Shown here piece by piece: positions 7,923-16,369 of a stretch of DNA of 23,112 nt (the first letter of the stretch is position 1; every line of letters starts with the position of its first letter). Both the position numbers and the translations under genes were made by a program. This DNA comes from an uncultured Flammeovirgaceae bacterium. Lineage in GTDB: Bacteria > Bacteroidota > Bacteroidia > Cytophagales > Cyclobacteriaceae. The notes beneath the pieces were generated by a model. The model was given only the letters and a program-made list of their open reading frames with translations, was not told the origin of the DNA and ran no database searches. The DNA lies in the NCBI GenBank assembly GCA_946886805.1, contig CAMPJM010000008.1, forward strand, positions 1 through 23,112, given 5' to 3'.

Positions 7923-9263
7923 ATGAAAATTAAACAATTCGAAGACAAAGGCTTGGCACACTTCTCTTATGCCATATTGAGCGAGGATTCTAAAGAAATA
8001 ATTTTAGTAGATCCTTCCAGAGATCCCCAGCCCTATTATCGCTATGCAACGGAAAATAATGCAATAATAAAAGGAGTAATAGAAACACATCCGCATGCCG
8101 ATTTTGTTAGTTCTCACCTTGAGATTCATGAAACTACTGCCGCTACTATTTATGTAAGTCGGTTGGTAGAGGCTGATTACCCGCACCAGGCTTTTGATGA
8201 AGGAGATGTGATCGAAAGAGGGGAGATAAAGTTAAAATCACTTTATACACCGGGGCACTCGCCGGACAGTATTAGCATTGTGCTGGAAGAAAAAGGAACA
8301 AATATAGCCGTCTTTACAGGCGACACCTTATTTATTGGCGATGTGGGCAGACCAGATTTGAGAGAAAAATCCGGTAAGATTATGGCCAAACGCGAGGAAC
8401 TAGCCAGACAAATGTACCATAGTACCAGAGAAAAGCTTATGAAGCTTGGGGACAACGTAATAGTGTACCCGGCTCACGGCTCAGGCTCTCTTTGTGGAAA
8501 ATCCCTAAGTGATGCTAAAGCAAGTTCCATTGGCGCCGAAAGGATTGGAAATTATGCGCTACAACCAATGTCAGAAAACGAATTCGTTGCCTTGCTTTTA
8601 CAAGACCAACCTTTCGTACCCAAGTATTTTGGATACGATGTAGCATTAAATAAAGAAGGAGCCAAACCTTATCAACAATCGGTTGACAGAGTAAAACGGC
8701 TTGAAAAAGAATATAAACCCGAAAACAACTCCTTAATTGTAGATGGACGGCCTCAGGAACATTTTAAAAACGACCATCATAAGGGAGCAATTAATATCCA
8801 GGATGGAGAAAAATTTGAAACCTGGCTGGGAAGTATCATTGGTCCTGATGAAAATTTTTATTTAACTGCCCTCTCAGAAGAAAAATTAGATATCCTCATT
8901 AAAAAAGCTGCAAAAATAGGCTATGAGCAAAATATTATAGCTGCTTTTGTCACCGAAAAGCCTGAAGGCATAAAGAGTAGACGGTTTAATATAAAAGCCT
9001 TTGAGGAAAATAAAGAAGCCTATACTGTGGTGGACATTAGAAATACAAGTGAAACCAAGAATGGTGATTTTTTTGACAATGCTATAAAAATCCCGTTGCA
9101 TGAATTAAGGGAAAGAGCGAATGAAATTCCAAGAAATAAACCTATTGTGGTGCATTGTGCAGGTGGCTATAGGTCGGCGGCAGGCAGCAGCATCCTTGAA
9201 AATATGCTTCCCATAGATGTATATGATATGAGTGAAGTGGTGACGGAGTTAAAAAACAAATAG
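7923..9263 (+). CDS. MBL-fold (persulfide dioxygenase-like) protein with two rhodanese domains
   Basis: Predicted cytoplasmic sulfur-metabolism enzyme of 446 aa with no signal peptide. Residues 1-230 are a metallo-beta-lactamase fold: THPHADF (H56, H58, D60), PGHSPDS (H112), FTGDTLFIGDVGRPD (D134) and YPAHGSG (H185), the pattern of ETHE1-type glutathione persulfide dioxygenases. The usual HxHxDH reads HxHxDF, so the sixth residue is Phe. Residues about 255-345 resemble a rhodanese domain without a catalytic Cys, and 365-446 form a second one with the active loop HCAGGYRS (C412). The fusion suggests sulfane-sulfur oxidation or transfer. No sulfide regulator or transporter lies next to it, so the substrate is inference. 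It has its own strong promoter and appears monocistronic. Confidence 0.88.
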   Translation: MKIKQFEDKGLAHFSYAILSEDSKEIILVDPSRDPQPYYRYATENNAIIKGVIETHPHADFVSSHLEIHETTAATIYVSRLVEADYPHQAFDEGDVIERGEIKLKSLYTPGHSPDSISIVLEEKGTNIAVFTGDTLFIGDVGRPDLREKSGKIMAKREELARQMYHSTREKLMKLGDNVIVYPAHGSGSLCGKSLSDAKASSIGAERIGNYALQPMSENEFVALLLQDQPFVPKYFGYDVALNKEGAKPYQQSVDRVKRLEKEYKPENNSLIVDGRPQEHFKNDHHKGAINIQDGEKFETWLGSIIGPDENFYLTALSEEKLDILIKKAAKIGYEQNIIAAFVTEKPEGIKSRRFNIKAFEENKEAYTVVDIRNTSETKNGDFFDNAIKIPLHELRERANEIPRNKPIVVHCAGGYRSAAGSSILENMLPIDVYDMSEVVTELKNK

Positions 9264-9300
9264 CCGTCTTTAAATCTGAAGAAGTTAACAATATTAATAT

Positions 9301-9328
9301 TTTGAGAGTATATTACACTTTACTTTTG
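9301..9328 (+). promoter_or_regulatory. Bacteroidota promoter for the PAS kinase
   Basis: TTTG at 9301-9304 and TACTTTTG at 9321-9328 are 16 nt apart and fit the phylum consensus. The predicted start near 9335 gives a leader of about 80 nt. Confidence 0.6.
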
Positions 9329-9413
9329 TTTTAACGTTTAAACATGAAACCGGCTACTTTTTAAACTCTCTTCTCTTTAAACAAAAAGTGAGATATTTAA
9401 TAGTGAACGCATT

Positions 9414-10949
9414 ATGAAAAAATTGCCAGATTACCAAGATAGTGACGAATCTTTGCCCCCTCTTCAGGAAAATGTGGTTATATATAAATTGTTGGTTGAG
9501 AGCGTAAAAGATTATGCCATATTTATGCTGGATACTAATGGTTATATAACCACGTGGAATTGGGGAGCGGAAAAGCTAAAAGGGTATACAAAAGATGAAA
9601 TTCTACAAAAGCACTTTTCAATTTTCTATTTAGAAGAGGCAAAACAACGAAATCATCCGGCGTTTGAATTAAAAGTGGCCACAGAAGTAGGTCGGTTTGA
9701 AGAGGAGGGATGGCGAATTAGAAAAGATGGCTCCAGATTTTGGGCAAATGTGCTAATAACAGCTGTTTATAATAAAAAAAAGCAATTGGTTGGCTTTGCC
9801 AAAGTGACCAGGGATCTTTCCGAAAAAAAGGCTTTAGAGGACGAATTGAGGAAAACCAACGAAGAGCTTATAGAAAATGAAGAACGGTCGCGGCTGCTAA
9901 TTGAAGGTGTTAAAGATTATGCCATATTTCTATTAAGCAAAGATGGAATAGTTACTACCTGGAACGAGGGTGCAAAAAGAATAAAGGGGTATGAACCTCA
10001 CGAAATAATAGGTAAAAGTTTTTTGAAATTTTATACCCCGGAAGCGATTGCTGCCAAATATCCTCAGTTTGAACTTGCCAAGGCTTTGGAAGAAGGTAAA
10101 TTTGAAGACGAAGGATGGCGGGTAAGGAAAGACGGTACTAAATTCTGGGTAAATGCCTTAATAACGCCTATTTATAACGCAAAAAAGCAACATATAGGCT
10201 TCACAAAAATAACCAAAGATTTGAGTGAAAGGGTTAAAAATGAAGGTCTTATGCAAAAGAATTTGCTGTTACACCAGGTAAATACAGATCTTGATAATTT
10301 TATATATACGGCTTCCCACGATCTTAAATCGCCGATATCTAACCTCGAAGGCTTATTGGCTCTTATGGAGAAGAAAATCGCTATAAAGCTAAACGACCGT
10401 GAAAAAGTGATAGTGGACATGATGGGCAAATCAATTCACAAGCTTAACAATACAATTAGCAATTTAACGGAAGTGACCAAGGCCCAAAAAAATCTTGAAG
10501 ACAGGATGGAGGTGGTTGAAATCCGGGATATCCTTATTGATGTGAAAGAAGAACTTCATACAGCCATTGAAAATGGTGAGGTTGAACTGATAGAAACGAT
10601 TAAGATAAAAAAATTCACTTTCGCCAAAGCCAGTTTAAGAAGTATGGTATACAACCTTTTGAGTAATGCCATCAAATATAGCTCACCCGACAGACCAACA
10701 AAGATAACAATCAGTACGTTCTTGGAAGATAATCAAAAAGTATTATGTGTGAAAGATAATGGTCTGGGTCTTTCAAAAAAGCATCAAGAAAAGCTTTTTG
10801 GCATGTTTAAAAGATTTCATAGCCATGTAGAAGGCTCAGGGATTGGCCTGTATATTCTAAAAAGGACAATGGAAAATTATGGAGGAAAAGTAGCGGTAAA
10901 CAGCGTCGTGGACCAAGGAACAGAATTTAAGCTTTACTTTCCAAAGTAA
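9414..10949 (+). CDS. Double-PAS sensor histidine kinase (soluble)
   Basis: Predicted cytoplasmic sensor kinase of 511 aa with no membrane segment. Two similar PAS domains lie at about 22-140 and 158-278. Both begin with VKDYAIF followed by TTWN and both carry a GWR-(I/V)-RKDG segment, so they look like an internal duplication. A HisKA dimerisation helix follows with FIYTASHDLKSP (phospho-acceptor H302), then a HATPase_c domain from about 400 to the end with LLSNAIKYSS (N box), DNGLGL (G1) and GSGIGLYI (G2). There is no receiver domain and no response regulator nearby, so it is an orphan kinase. Its core is very similar to that of the Kai-operon kinase at 17015. The signal sensed is unknown; PAS domains of this type may bind haem, flavin or small ligands, but no diagnostic residue is evident. 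Confidence 0.9.
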   Translation: MKKLPDYQDSDESLPPLQENVVIYKLLVESVKDYAIFMLDTNGYITTWNWGAEKLKGYTKDEILQKHFSIFYLEEAKQRNHPAFELKVATEVGRFEEEGWRIRKDGSRFWANVLITAVYNKKKQLVGFAKVTRDLSEKKALEDELRKTNEELIENEERSRLLIEGVKDYAIFLLSKDGIVTTWNEGAKRIKGYEPHEIIGKSFLKFYTPEAIAAKYPQFELAKALEEGKFEDEGWRVRKDGTKFWVNALITPIYNAKKQHIGFTKITKDLSERVKNEGLMQKNLLLHQVNTDLDNFIYTASHDLKSPISNLEGLLALMEKKIAIKLNDREKVIVDMMGKSIHKLNNTISNLTEVTKAQKNLEDRMEVVEIRDILIDVKEELHTAIENGEVELIETIKIKKFTFAKASLRSMVYNLLSNAIKYSSPDRPTKITISTFLEDNQKVLCVKDNGLGLSKKHQEKLFGMFKRFHSHVEGSGIGLYILKRTMENYGGKVAVNSVVDQGTEFKLYFPK

Positions 10950-11157
10950 GCGGCTGAGAGCGCAGTCATTGAACATGCTTATCTATCCTTGTCCAAAATC
11001 AAAATTAGCAATTAAAATCTTTGAAGATTAGGGTTTTATTCAAGCTCACCCGCAAATTCTTCGGGGCAAGCTCATACCCTTTCCTAAAAAGAGGGCTTAA
11101 ATTGGCCTAATTCTCAATGATTTTTATCAATGTTACTTACCGATTAGACAGCTTCAA

Positions 11158-12618
11158 TTATGATTCCTGAAGTTGCCTCTTTAAATTCTCTATTTCTTTT
11201 TGAAGCAACTGTTCATTTTCCCTGGACAGATTTAAAAGCTTTTCCAACTCTTTTTCCTTTCTCTGCATCTCTTCCTGGGTTGCTTCCAATTCTTCCATGT
11301 TTTGGCGCATTTCTTCCTCTTGCGACTGAAGTTGTTGTGTTTGGCTATGCGTATTGTCTAATAGCATACTGGTTCGCTCAGCTATTTTTACTGAAATTAT
11401 AGTTGATGCGATACTTTCTCCTACCTTCATTAAAAAATCCTGCTCAAAATTCTCAAGTTTTCTAAATGACGCAAGCTCAAGAATACCTACTACCTGGCCA
11501 TTGTAAATCAATGGAATAACCAACAGGCTTTTTGGTGTAGCCTCGCCCAGTCCGGAGGTTATTCTGATATAATTTGGCGGAAGATCTGTAAGATAAACTT
11601 TGCCTTTCTCCAGATATGCTTGCCCAATTATTCCCTGCCCTATTTCTACTCTTCTTTCATAAAATTTCTTTCTTTCGTAGGCATAATGCGATTTAAGCAT
11701 CAAATGGGTGTCATTGTCCTCCTCACCTTCTACGATAAAAATCCCTCCCTGATTGGCTTTTAAATATTTCACCAGGTTTACAACAACCTGGTCACACAAA
11801 GCTTCAATATTATTTTGGTTTAACCTGAGAATATCTCCGATTGCGGCCAGGCCAGAATTTGTAAATCTATCTTCCTCCTCACGCTTCTTAGACTTTTTCA
11901 ACTCTTCACGCATTGTCAGCATTGATTTTCCCATGACATCGCCCTCCATTACTTCAAGATTAACATCCAGATTTCCCTTAATCAATTCTTCGGCGAACGA
12001 AACATTCTTTTCCATTTTTGAAAGTTGCAATTTCTGAGAAATGGTGTTTGTAGCACTTATTATTGTCTTCTTCCTAAAATCATAACTCCAATAGCCACTT
12101 AAAAATGTAATCAAAGTGGCTATTGCTCCATGAAAAATAAATGTTTCAAGGGTCATATAATCCAATTGCGTAAAATAGATCTCCTTCATGCCTGTATATT
12201 GAAGGTAAGCAAAAGTGCCATGATGAATTACGACGATCACAGTTAATGGGAGTTGCAGCTTCCAATTGTGATATGCTATAAGAATTAAAGAAGCAACAAA
12301 AACAAAAAAGTGCATCTCAAACAATCCATGCATTTGATAAATAAACTGTGCAACAAAAACAGCCGTTACCCCACTCCCGACATAGCGATAAAAAGAAGAG
12401 TTTGGGAGAATAAACTTCACTGAAAAGTAAGTGATCAAATTGATGCTCCCCACAAGGAGGGCAAAAATCCAAGTACTATAAAAAGAGGCCAAAAATAAGC
12501 CGAACAAAAAGTTCGCAATAAAATAATACTGCATTATTTTATCAGCCCTTGTGTTTATGTCCTTAATAAAAGGAGCCAATTGTTCTTTCGTAATTTCCAT
12601 CTTTGCTGTTGTAATCAT
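11158..12618 (-). CDS. Six-helix membrane sensor with GAF domain and C-terminal coiled coil
   Basis: Predicted inner-membrane signalling protein of 486 aa. Six hydrophobic helices lie at about 30-50, 51-70, 78-97, 101-117, 120-141 and 157-178. The motif FEMHFFVFVASLILIAY followed by NW and IHH (H97, H103, H132, H133) resembles the six-helix sensory region of some chemoreceptors and cyclases. A HAMP-like helical linker (about 195-245), a GAF domain (about 265-412) and a strongly charged Gln/Glu coiled coil (412-486) follow. No kinase, cyclase or MCP output domain is present, so the coiled coil probably acts on a partner. Ligand and partner are unknown. The start lies 12 nt after the stop of the upstream thioredoxin-fold gene, suggesting co-transcription. 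MEITKEQ at residue 7 is an alternative start. Confidence 0.8.
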   Translation of the reverse strand: MITTAKMEITKEQLAPFIKDINTRADKIMQYYFIANFLFGLFLASFYSTWIFALLVGSINLITYFSVKFILPNSSFYRYVGSGVTAVFVAQFIYQMHGLFEMHFFVFVASLILIAYHNWKLQLPLTVIVVIHHGTFAYLQYTGMKEIYFTQLDYMTLETFIFHGAIATLITFLSGYWSYDFRKKTIISATNTISQKLQLSKMEKNVSFAEELIKGNLDVNLEVMEGDVMGKSMLTMREELKKSKKREEEDRFTNSGLAAIGDILRLNQNNIEALCDQVVVNLVKYLKANQGGIFIVEGEEDNDTHLMLKSHYAYERKKFYERRVEIGQGIIGQAYLEKGKVYLTDLPPNYIRITSGLGEATPKSLLVIPLIYNGQVVGILELASFRKLENFEQDFLMKVGESIASTIISVKIAERTSMLLDNTHSQTQQLQSQEEEMRQNMEELEATQEEMQRKEKELEKLLNLSRENEQLLQKEIENLKRQLQES

Positions 12619-12630
12619 ATTCTAATAAGA

Positions 12631-13245
12631 TTAAGCATAGAACCAGTTCTTAGCGTCCAGTTCACAGCCGTAGGAGGTTGTAGATAAAAGCCCAAAATTA
12701 GGGGCTGTTTTGTTTTGTAATAATGAATCAATAGCCAACTGTGCGAAGTTGGTGGATTTATCGGTACAGTATCTCGCTTTGTTGTAATTCCCTCTGTAAT
12801 ATAATTTCCCCTGCTTATCAATCAACACAGCCTGAGGTGTGGAATAAACACCGCATGCATTGGCTATTTTATCGTCTGTATCGGCAATTACAGATACGCT
12901 TGGGCCAAATTCCTCCTTTATACTTTCTAAATCGTTTTCAGATGGAATAATAATATAGAAATCTATTTTACCTTCGTATTTACTCACCAGAGAAGTATAA
13001 TGTGACTTGTTAAATTTGGAGCAAGGGCAATGTGGATTATAAAAATGCAAATGCCTTGGCTTTTGAGATTTTCGAAAAGAATCAATTCCCAGCTCAAGAA
13101 CCATATTTACCGGAATTATGCTATAGCCAACTGGCACAGGTGTAGGCTTGGTATATTTCAACTCCTGCTCCCAGAAAATTTTCCCGACTGCAAGAGCAGC
13201 TACGAGTAGCATAAGTACAACCAAAGCTGGCTTCACTCTATTCAT
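12631..13245 (-). CDS. Membrane-anchored thioredoxin-fold protein, DUF6436-like (CPCS motif)
   Basis: A 204-aa protein with an uncleaved signal anchor (about residues 7-25) and a periplasmic thioredoxin-like domain. The active-site region is NPHCPCSKFN, with Cys73 and Cys75 in a CxC arrangement rather than CxxC. A likely cis-Pro loop, YSTPQAVLID, lies farther on, and YGCEL near the C-terminus supplies another Cys. The CPC-x-FN pattern and size are like proteins annotated DUF6436; that assignment is from memory. A thiol redox or metal-handling role is inferred. It lies 12 nt upstream of the membrane GAF gene, probably in one transcript, and is divergent from the TlpA-like gene at 13732. Confidence 0.75.
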   Translation of the reverse strand: MNRVKPALVVLMLLVAALAVGKIFWEQELKYTKPTPVPVGYSIIPVNMVLELGIDSFRKSQKPRHLHFYNPHCPCSKFNKSHYTSLVSKYEGKIDFYIIIPSENDLESIKEEFGPSVSVIADTDDKIANACGVYSTPQAVLIDKQGKLYYRGNYNKARYCTDKSTNFAQLAIDSLLQNKTAPNFGLLSTTSYGCELDAKNWFYA

Positions 13246-13640
13246 CTATGAATCAAGGTTATAGTTTAATTATTGATTAGGAAGAAGCAAATGTCTTCCT
13301 CCCATTATTGCTTATGCAAACTGCAAAGTTTTCGCTAATTCTAGCCGGGTTCAATGCGGATTGTAAATCTCCTGATATAGGAATTGTGAAAAAAGGCGAA
13401 TTAGCCCGATTCATTACCCGAGAGATGATTGTGAAAATATTGGCGAGAGTGTTGTGTCACCGTATAAACGGAGGAGGCTTAGTGGTAGTGGTTCTTAAAT
13501 TTAATGCTGCCTAATTATTGCTGATTAGATTCTTGTCGGGAACATTCTATCGTGGGTGCAGATGTCCTACTTCGCTTAAATTGATAAATATACGTCATCG
13601 GTGTTCAGAACAATTGTTTTAGATAGTGAAGTTAGGCGAG
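13246..13640. other. Divergent intergenic region, no supported gene
   Basis: About 480 bp separate the two divergent thiol-redox genes. A 7-bp stem (AGGAAGA 13279-13285 with TCTTCCT 13294-13300) lies near the minus-strand gene. The open frame 13308-13514 has no recognisable family and an unconvincing composition. Apart from the promoter at 13646-13678 nothing else was found. Confidence 0.4.
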
Positions 13641-13645
13641 AATTG

Positions 13646-13678
13646 TTGCGATGTACAGTCATGGATACTTTACCTTTG
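13646..13678 (+). promoter_or_regulatory. Candidate promoter for the TlpA-like gene
   Basis: TTG at 13646-13648 and TACCTTTG at 13671-13678 are 22 nt apart. The -7 box fits TAnnTTTG exactly, and the spacing is at the long end of the accepted range. The predicted leader is about 48 nt. Confidence 0.45.
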
Positions 13679-13731
13679 TGGGACGCTTTGAGAAGAAACA
13701 TTTTAAGGTGAATAAGAAATGATATCTGATA

Positions 13732-14313
13732 ATGAATAAAACCGTAAAGAAGAACTTAATAGAATTCGGAGTATTCGGCGGCATAATTCTGGTGCTGTAC
13801 CTCACAGGATTGCATACAGAGGTCTTTGGGTTCATGCAGCGTGGCATATTAAAAACAGGGCTTTTAAATCCTGATGTAGGAATAGATGATGGGACAACCA
13901 CATATCCGGAAGCTGATTTTCGGCTGCGGCTTGTCAGTTCCAAAGGTGAGAAAGTGAATATGGAGAACTTCAGAGGCAAAGTAATCTTTCTCAATCTCTG
14001 GGCTACCTGGTGTCCACCCTGCATTGCAGAGATGCCGGGAATTAACCAGCTTTATGGTGAGCTCAAGAATGAAGAAATTGTTTTCCTTATGCTATCTTTG
14101 GATAAAGATTTTGAAAAAGCCATAAAATATAAGGAGAAGAAAAATTTTGGTTTCGAAATTTATAGCTTGGACGGGGGCATTCCTCCGATGTATAATAGCC
14201 AAAGCATTCCTACCACTTATGTAATAGATGCCGAAGGTAAACTTGTACTCACACACGAAGGGATGGCCGATTACAGTGATGGGGAGTTTAAAGATTTTTT
14301 GCTTGGGCTGTAA
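13732..14313 (+). CDS. TlpA-family thiol-disulfide oxidoreductase
   Basis: A 193-aa protein with one N-terminal membrane anchor (about residues 9-28) and a periplasmic thioredoxin fold of the TlpA/ResA/AhpC-TSA kind. The active site is WATWCPPC, with C94 and C97, followed by an acidic IAEMPG helix. The cis-Pro loop reads SIPTTYVID, and the central TlpA insertion is present. Such proteins reduce disulfides in apocytochromes or other exported proteins. The partner is unknown here, since no cytochrome biogenesis gene is adjacent. It is divergent from another thioredoxin-fold gene at 12631. A heptad repeat array begins right after its stop codon. Confidence 0.88.
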   Translation: MNKTVKKNLIEFGVFGGIILVLYLTGLHTEVFGFMQRGILKTGLLNPDVGIDDGTTTYPEADFRLRLVSSKGEKVNMENFRGKVIFLNLWATWCPPCIAEMPGINQLYGELKNEEIVFLMLSLDKDFEKAIKYKEKKNFGFEIYSLDGGIPPMYNSQSIPTTYVIDAEGKLVLTHEGMADYSDGEFKDFLLGL

Positions 14314-14314
14314 A

Positions 14315-14377
14315 TTAGATATTAGTAATTAGTAATTAGACTGGAGATGCTAGACTCTAGATGCTAGACTGGAGATG
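14315..14377. repeat. Degenerate 7-nt tandem repeat, nine units
   Basis: Nine consecutive heptads can be cut without gaps: TTAGATA, TTAGTAA, TTAGTAA, TTAGACT, GGAGATG, CTAGACT, CTAGATG, CTAGACT, GGAGATG. The array starts 1 nt after the TlpA-like stop codon. Similar heptad tracts occur at 19917 and near 23051-23112. Confidence 0.75.
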
Positions 14378-14641
14378 ATGTGGCTGGCTATTTTGCCAGA
14401 AGGATGATAAAAAAACAGCAACAGTCTAAGTTGTCATCTTGAGGTAAGCAAGTATCGTGGCAGCCATTAAGCATGGCTTCAAAATGTTATATGTTCTAGC
14501 TCTTATGGCATAGACTTAAAATTTTTAATTTCACTTGTCTTTCCTCAAGAATCTAAAAATCAATAACTTACCACATATCTTCATTTTATCTTCGACCGTG
14601 TACGCAAACTTATTTCTTAGATTAAGGTTAATTGATGTAAT
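14378..14641. other. Leader region upstream of kaiC
   Basis: 264 bp of A/T-rich DNA before the kai operon. No exact TAnnTTTG box is present. The closest is TATCTTCG at about 14587-14594, one mismatch, without a clear -33 box. Regulation of the operon therefore cannot be read from here. Confidence 0.35.
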
Positions 14642-16297
14642 ATGGATACAAAAAAAGACAGATTAAAAAAGTTCATACTTCCGAAGTCCCCTACAGGAAT
14701 CGAAGGTTTAGATGAAATAACAGAAGGAGGTTTTCCTAAGGGACGACCTTCTCTTATTTGTGGTAGCGCAGGCTGTGGTAAAACACTAATGGCTATGGAG
14801 TTTCTGGTAAATGGTGCTGTTAAATATGATGAGCCGGGAGTGTTTATGGCCTTTGAGGAGACCGCTGATGAATTGGCGATAAATGTAGCGTCCCTCGGAT
14901 TTGATGTCCGTGATTTGATCGATCAACAAAAGCTAAAAATAGACTATGTATCTGTAGAACGCAGCGAAATTGAAGAAACGGGGGAGTATGACCTCGAAGG
15001 CCTATTTATAAGGCTGGGTTACGCTATTGATAAAATTGGTGCCAAAAGAGTTGTGCTGGACACAATAGAAAACCTCTTTTCCGGATTGTCAAATCCTTCC
15101 ATTCTACGTGCAGAAATTCGAAGACTTTTCAGATGGCTAAAAGAAAAAGGAGTTACAGCAATTATAACAGGCGAGCGAGGAGATGGAACGCTTACCCGCC
15201 AAGGACTAGAAGAGTATGTATCAGACTGCGTAATATTGCTCGATCATCGGATAATCGAACAAATTTCAACCAGGAGATTAAGGATAATAAAATATCGTGG
15301 AAGTATGCACGGCACAAATGAATACCCTTTTCTTATAGACGAAGATGGTATTTCTGTCGTTCCGGTGACATCTCTCAGATTGGATCATGAGGTATCAGAT
15401 AAAATAGTGCCCACAGGGGTAGCAGGACTAGATGAAATGTTGGGCTTGAATGGCTTTTACGAAGGTAGCACAGTACTAATTACTGGTACCGCTGGCACTG
15501 CAAAAACCACCTTTTCTGCTTCTTTTGCGAGCGAAATTTGTAGCAGCCAAAAACGTTGTTTGTTTTTTGCATTTGAAGAGTCAGAGCAGCAACTTTTGCG
15601 AAACATGAAGCAAGTAGGCATCGATCTTGAACCACATATCAAAAATGATTTATTAAAAATTCATGCTTCGCGACCTTCTATCCACGGATTGGAAATGCAT
15701 TTGCTTACAATCCATAAACTTATAAAAGAATATAAACCTGATGCAGTAGTGATTGATCCTTTAAGTAATCTCATTTCGGTCGGTGCAATGAATGAGGTAA
15801 GAGGAATGTTAACTAGGTTGATCGATTACCTTAAAGTGAATAAGATTACTGCTATGTTTACGGCTCTTACCATACCCACCGGACCCAGTTTGGAACTAAC
15901 CGAAGAGGGGATTTCATCATTGGTTGATACCTGGATAATGGTGCGGGATGTGGAAGGTCTTGGAGAACGCAACAGGGGAGTTTTTGTCATTAAGTCACGA
16001 GGAATGCACCATTCTAATCAAGTGAGAGAGTTTGTTATTACGCGGCAAGGGATAAAACTATTGGATATCAATATAGGTCCTTCAGGTATTCTTACAGGTT
16101 CAGCCAGAATGGCATACCAAATGGAGCAAAAAGCTAATAAGGAAAAACAGAAAGATGCTCTTGAACGAAAAGACCGTGAGTTGGAAAGAAGGCGCAAAAT
16201 ACTTGAAGCAACGATAGAAAATCTGCGAACGGAATTTGAATCCACAGAGGAAGAATTAAGGCAAATTAACTCTATGGAAAAGCCAAAAAAGGAATAG
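14642..16297 (+). CDS. kaiC: KaiC-family double-domain ATPase
   Basis: RecA-fold ATPase of 551 aa (cyanobacterial KaiC is 519), expected to form hexamers. The CI domain (about 13-245) has Walker A GSAGCGKT (K47, T48) and the EE pair in MAFEE. CII (about 250-485) has Walker A GTAGTAKTT (K288, T289) and the EE pair in FAFEE. In CII, TEEGISS (T420, S425, S426) aligns with TDSHIST of Synechococcus KaiC (T426, S431, T432), so the autophosphorylation array is kept with Ser in place of Thr432. Residues about 490-551 are a highly charged coiled coil where the cyanobacterial A-loop and KaiA-binding tail would be. It is first of four same-strand genes (kaiC, kaiB1, kaiB2, kinase). A timing or stress-signalling role is inferred; oscillation is not implied. 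Confidence 0.93.
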   Translation: MDTKKDRLKKFILPKSPTGIEGLDEITEGGFPKGRPSLICGSAGCGKTLMAMEFLVNGAVKYDEPGVFMAFEETADELAINVASLGFDVRDLIDQQKLKIDYVSVERSEIEETGEYDLEGLFIRLGYAIDKIGAKRVVLDTIENLFSGLSNPSILRAEIRRLFRWLKEKGVTAIITGERGDGTLTRQGLEEYVSDCVILLDHRIIEQISTRRLRIIKYRGSMHGTNEYPFLIDEDGISVVPVTSLRLDHEVSDKIVPTGVAGLDEMLGLNGFYEGSTVLITGTAGTAKTTFSASFASEICSSQKRCLFFAFEESEQQLLRNMKQVGIDLEPHIKNDLLKIHASRPSIHGLEMHLLTIHKLIKEYKPDAVVIDPLSNLISVGAMNEVRGMLTRLIDYLKVNKITAMFTALTIPTGPSLELTEEGISSLVDTWIMVRDVEGLGERNRGVFVIKSRGMHHSNQVREFVITRQGIKLLDINIGPSGILTGSARMAYQMEQKANKEKQKDALERKDRELERRRKILEATIENLRTEFESTEEELRQINSMEKPKKE

Positions 16298-16369
16298 ATC
16301 CTTTTTGATAAATATTTTAATTCAAAGTAAATTAACCAGGTTAAATTCAGTCAAACATATTCTTGAATA

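Noticed and set aside
9344..9364. Six-codon reading frame MKPATF in the leader of the first PAS kinase
   Set aside because: It could be an upstream ORF after the predicted start, but such a short frame is common by chance and has no ribosome-binding or attenuation structure.
13308..13514. Plus-strand open frame of 68 codons between the thiol-redox genes
   Set aside because: No family signature or promoter. It might be a remnant of something, but there is nothing to name it by.
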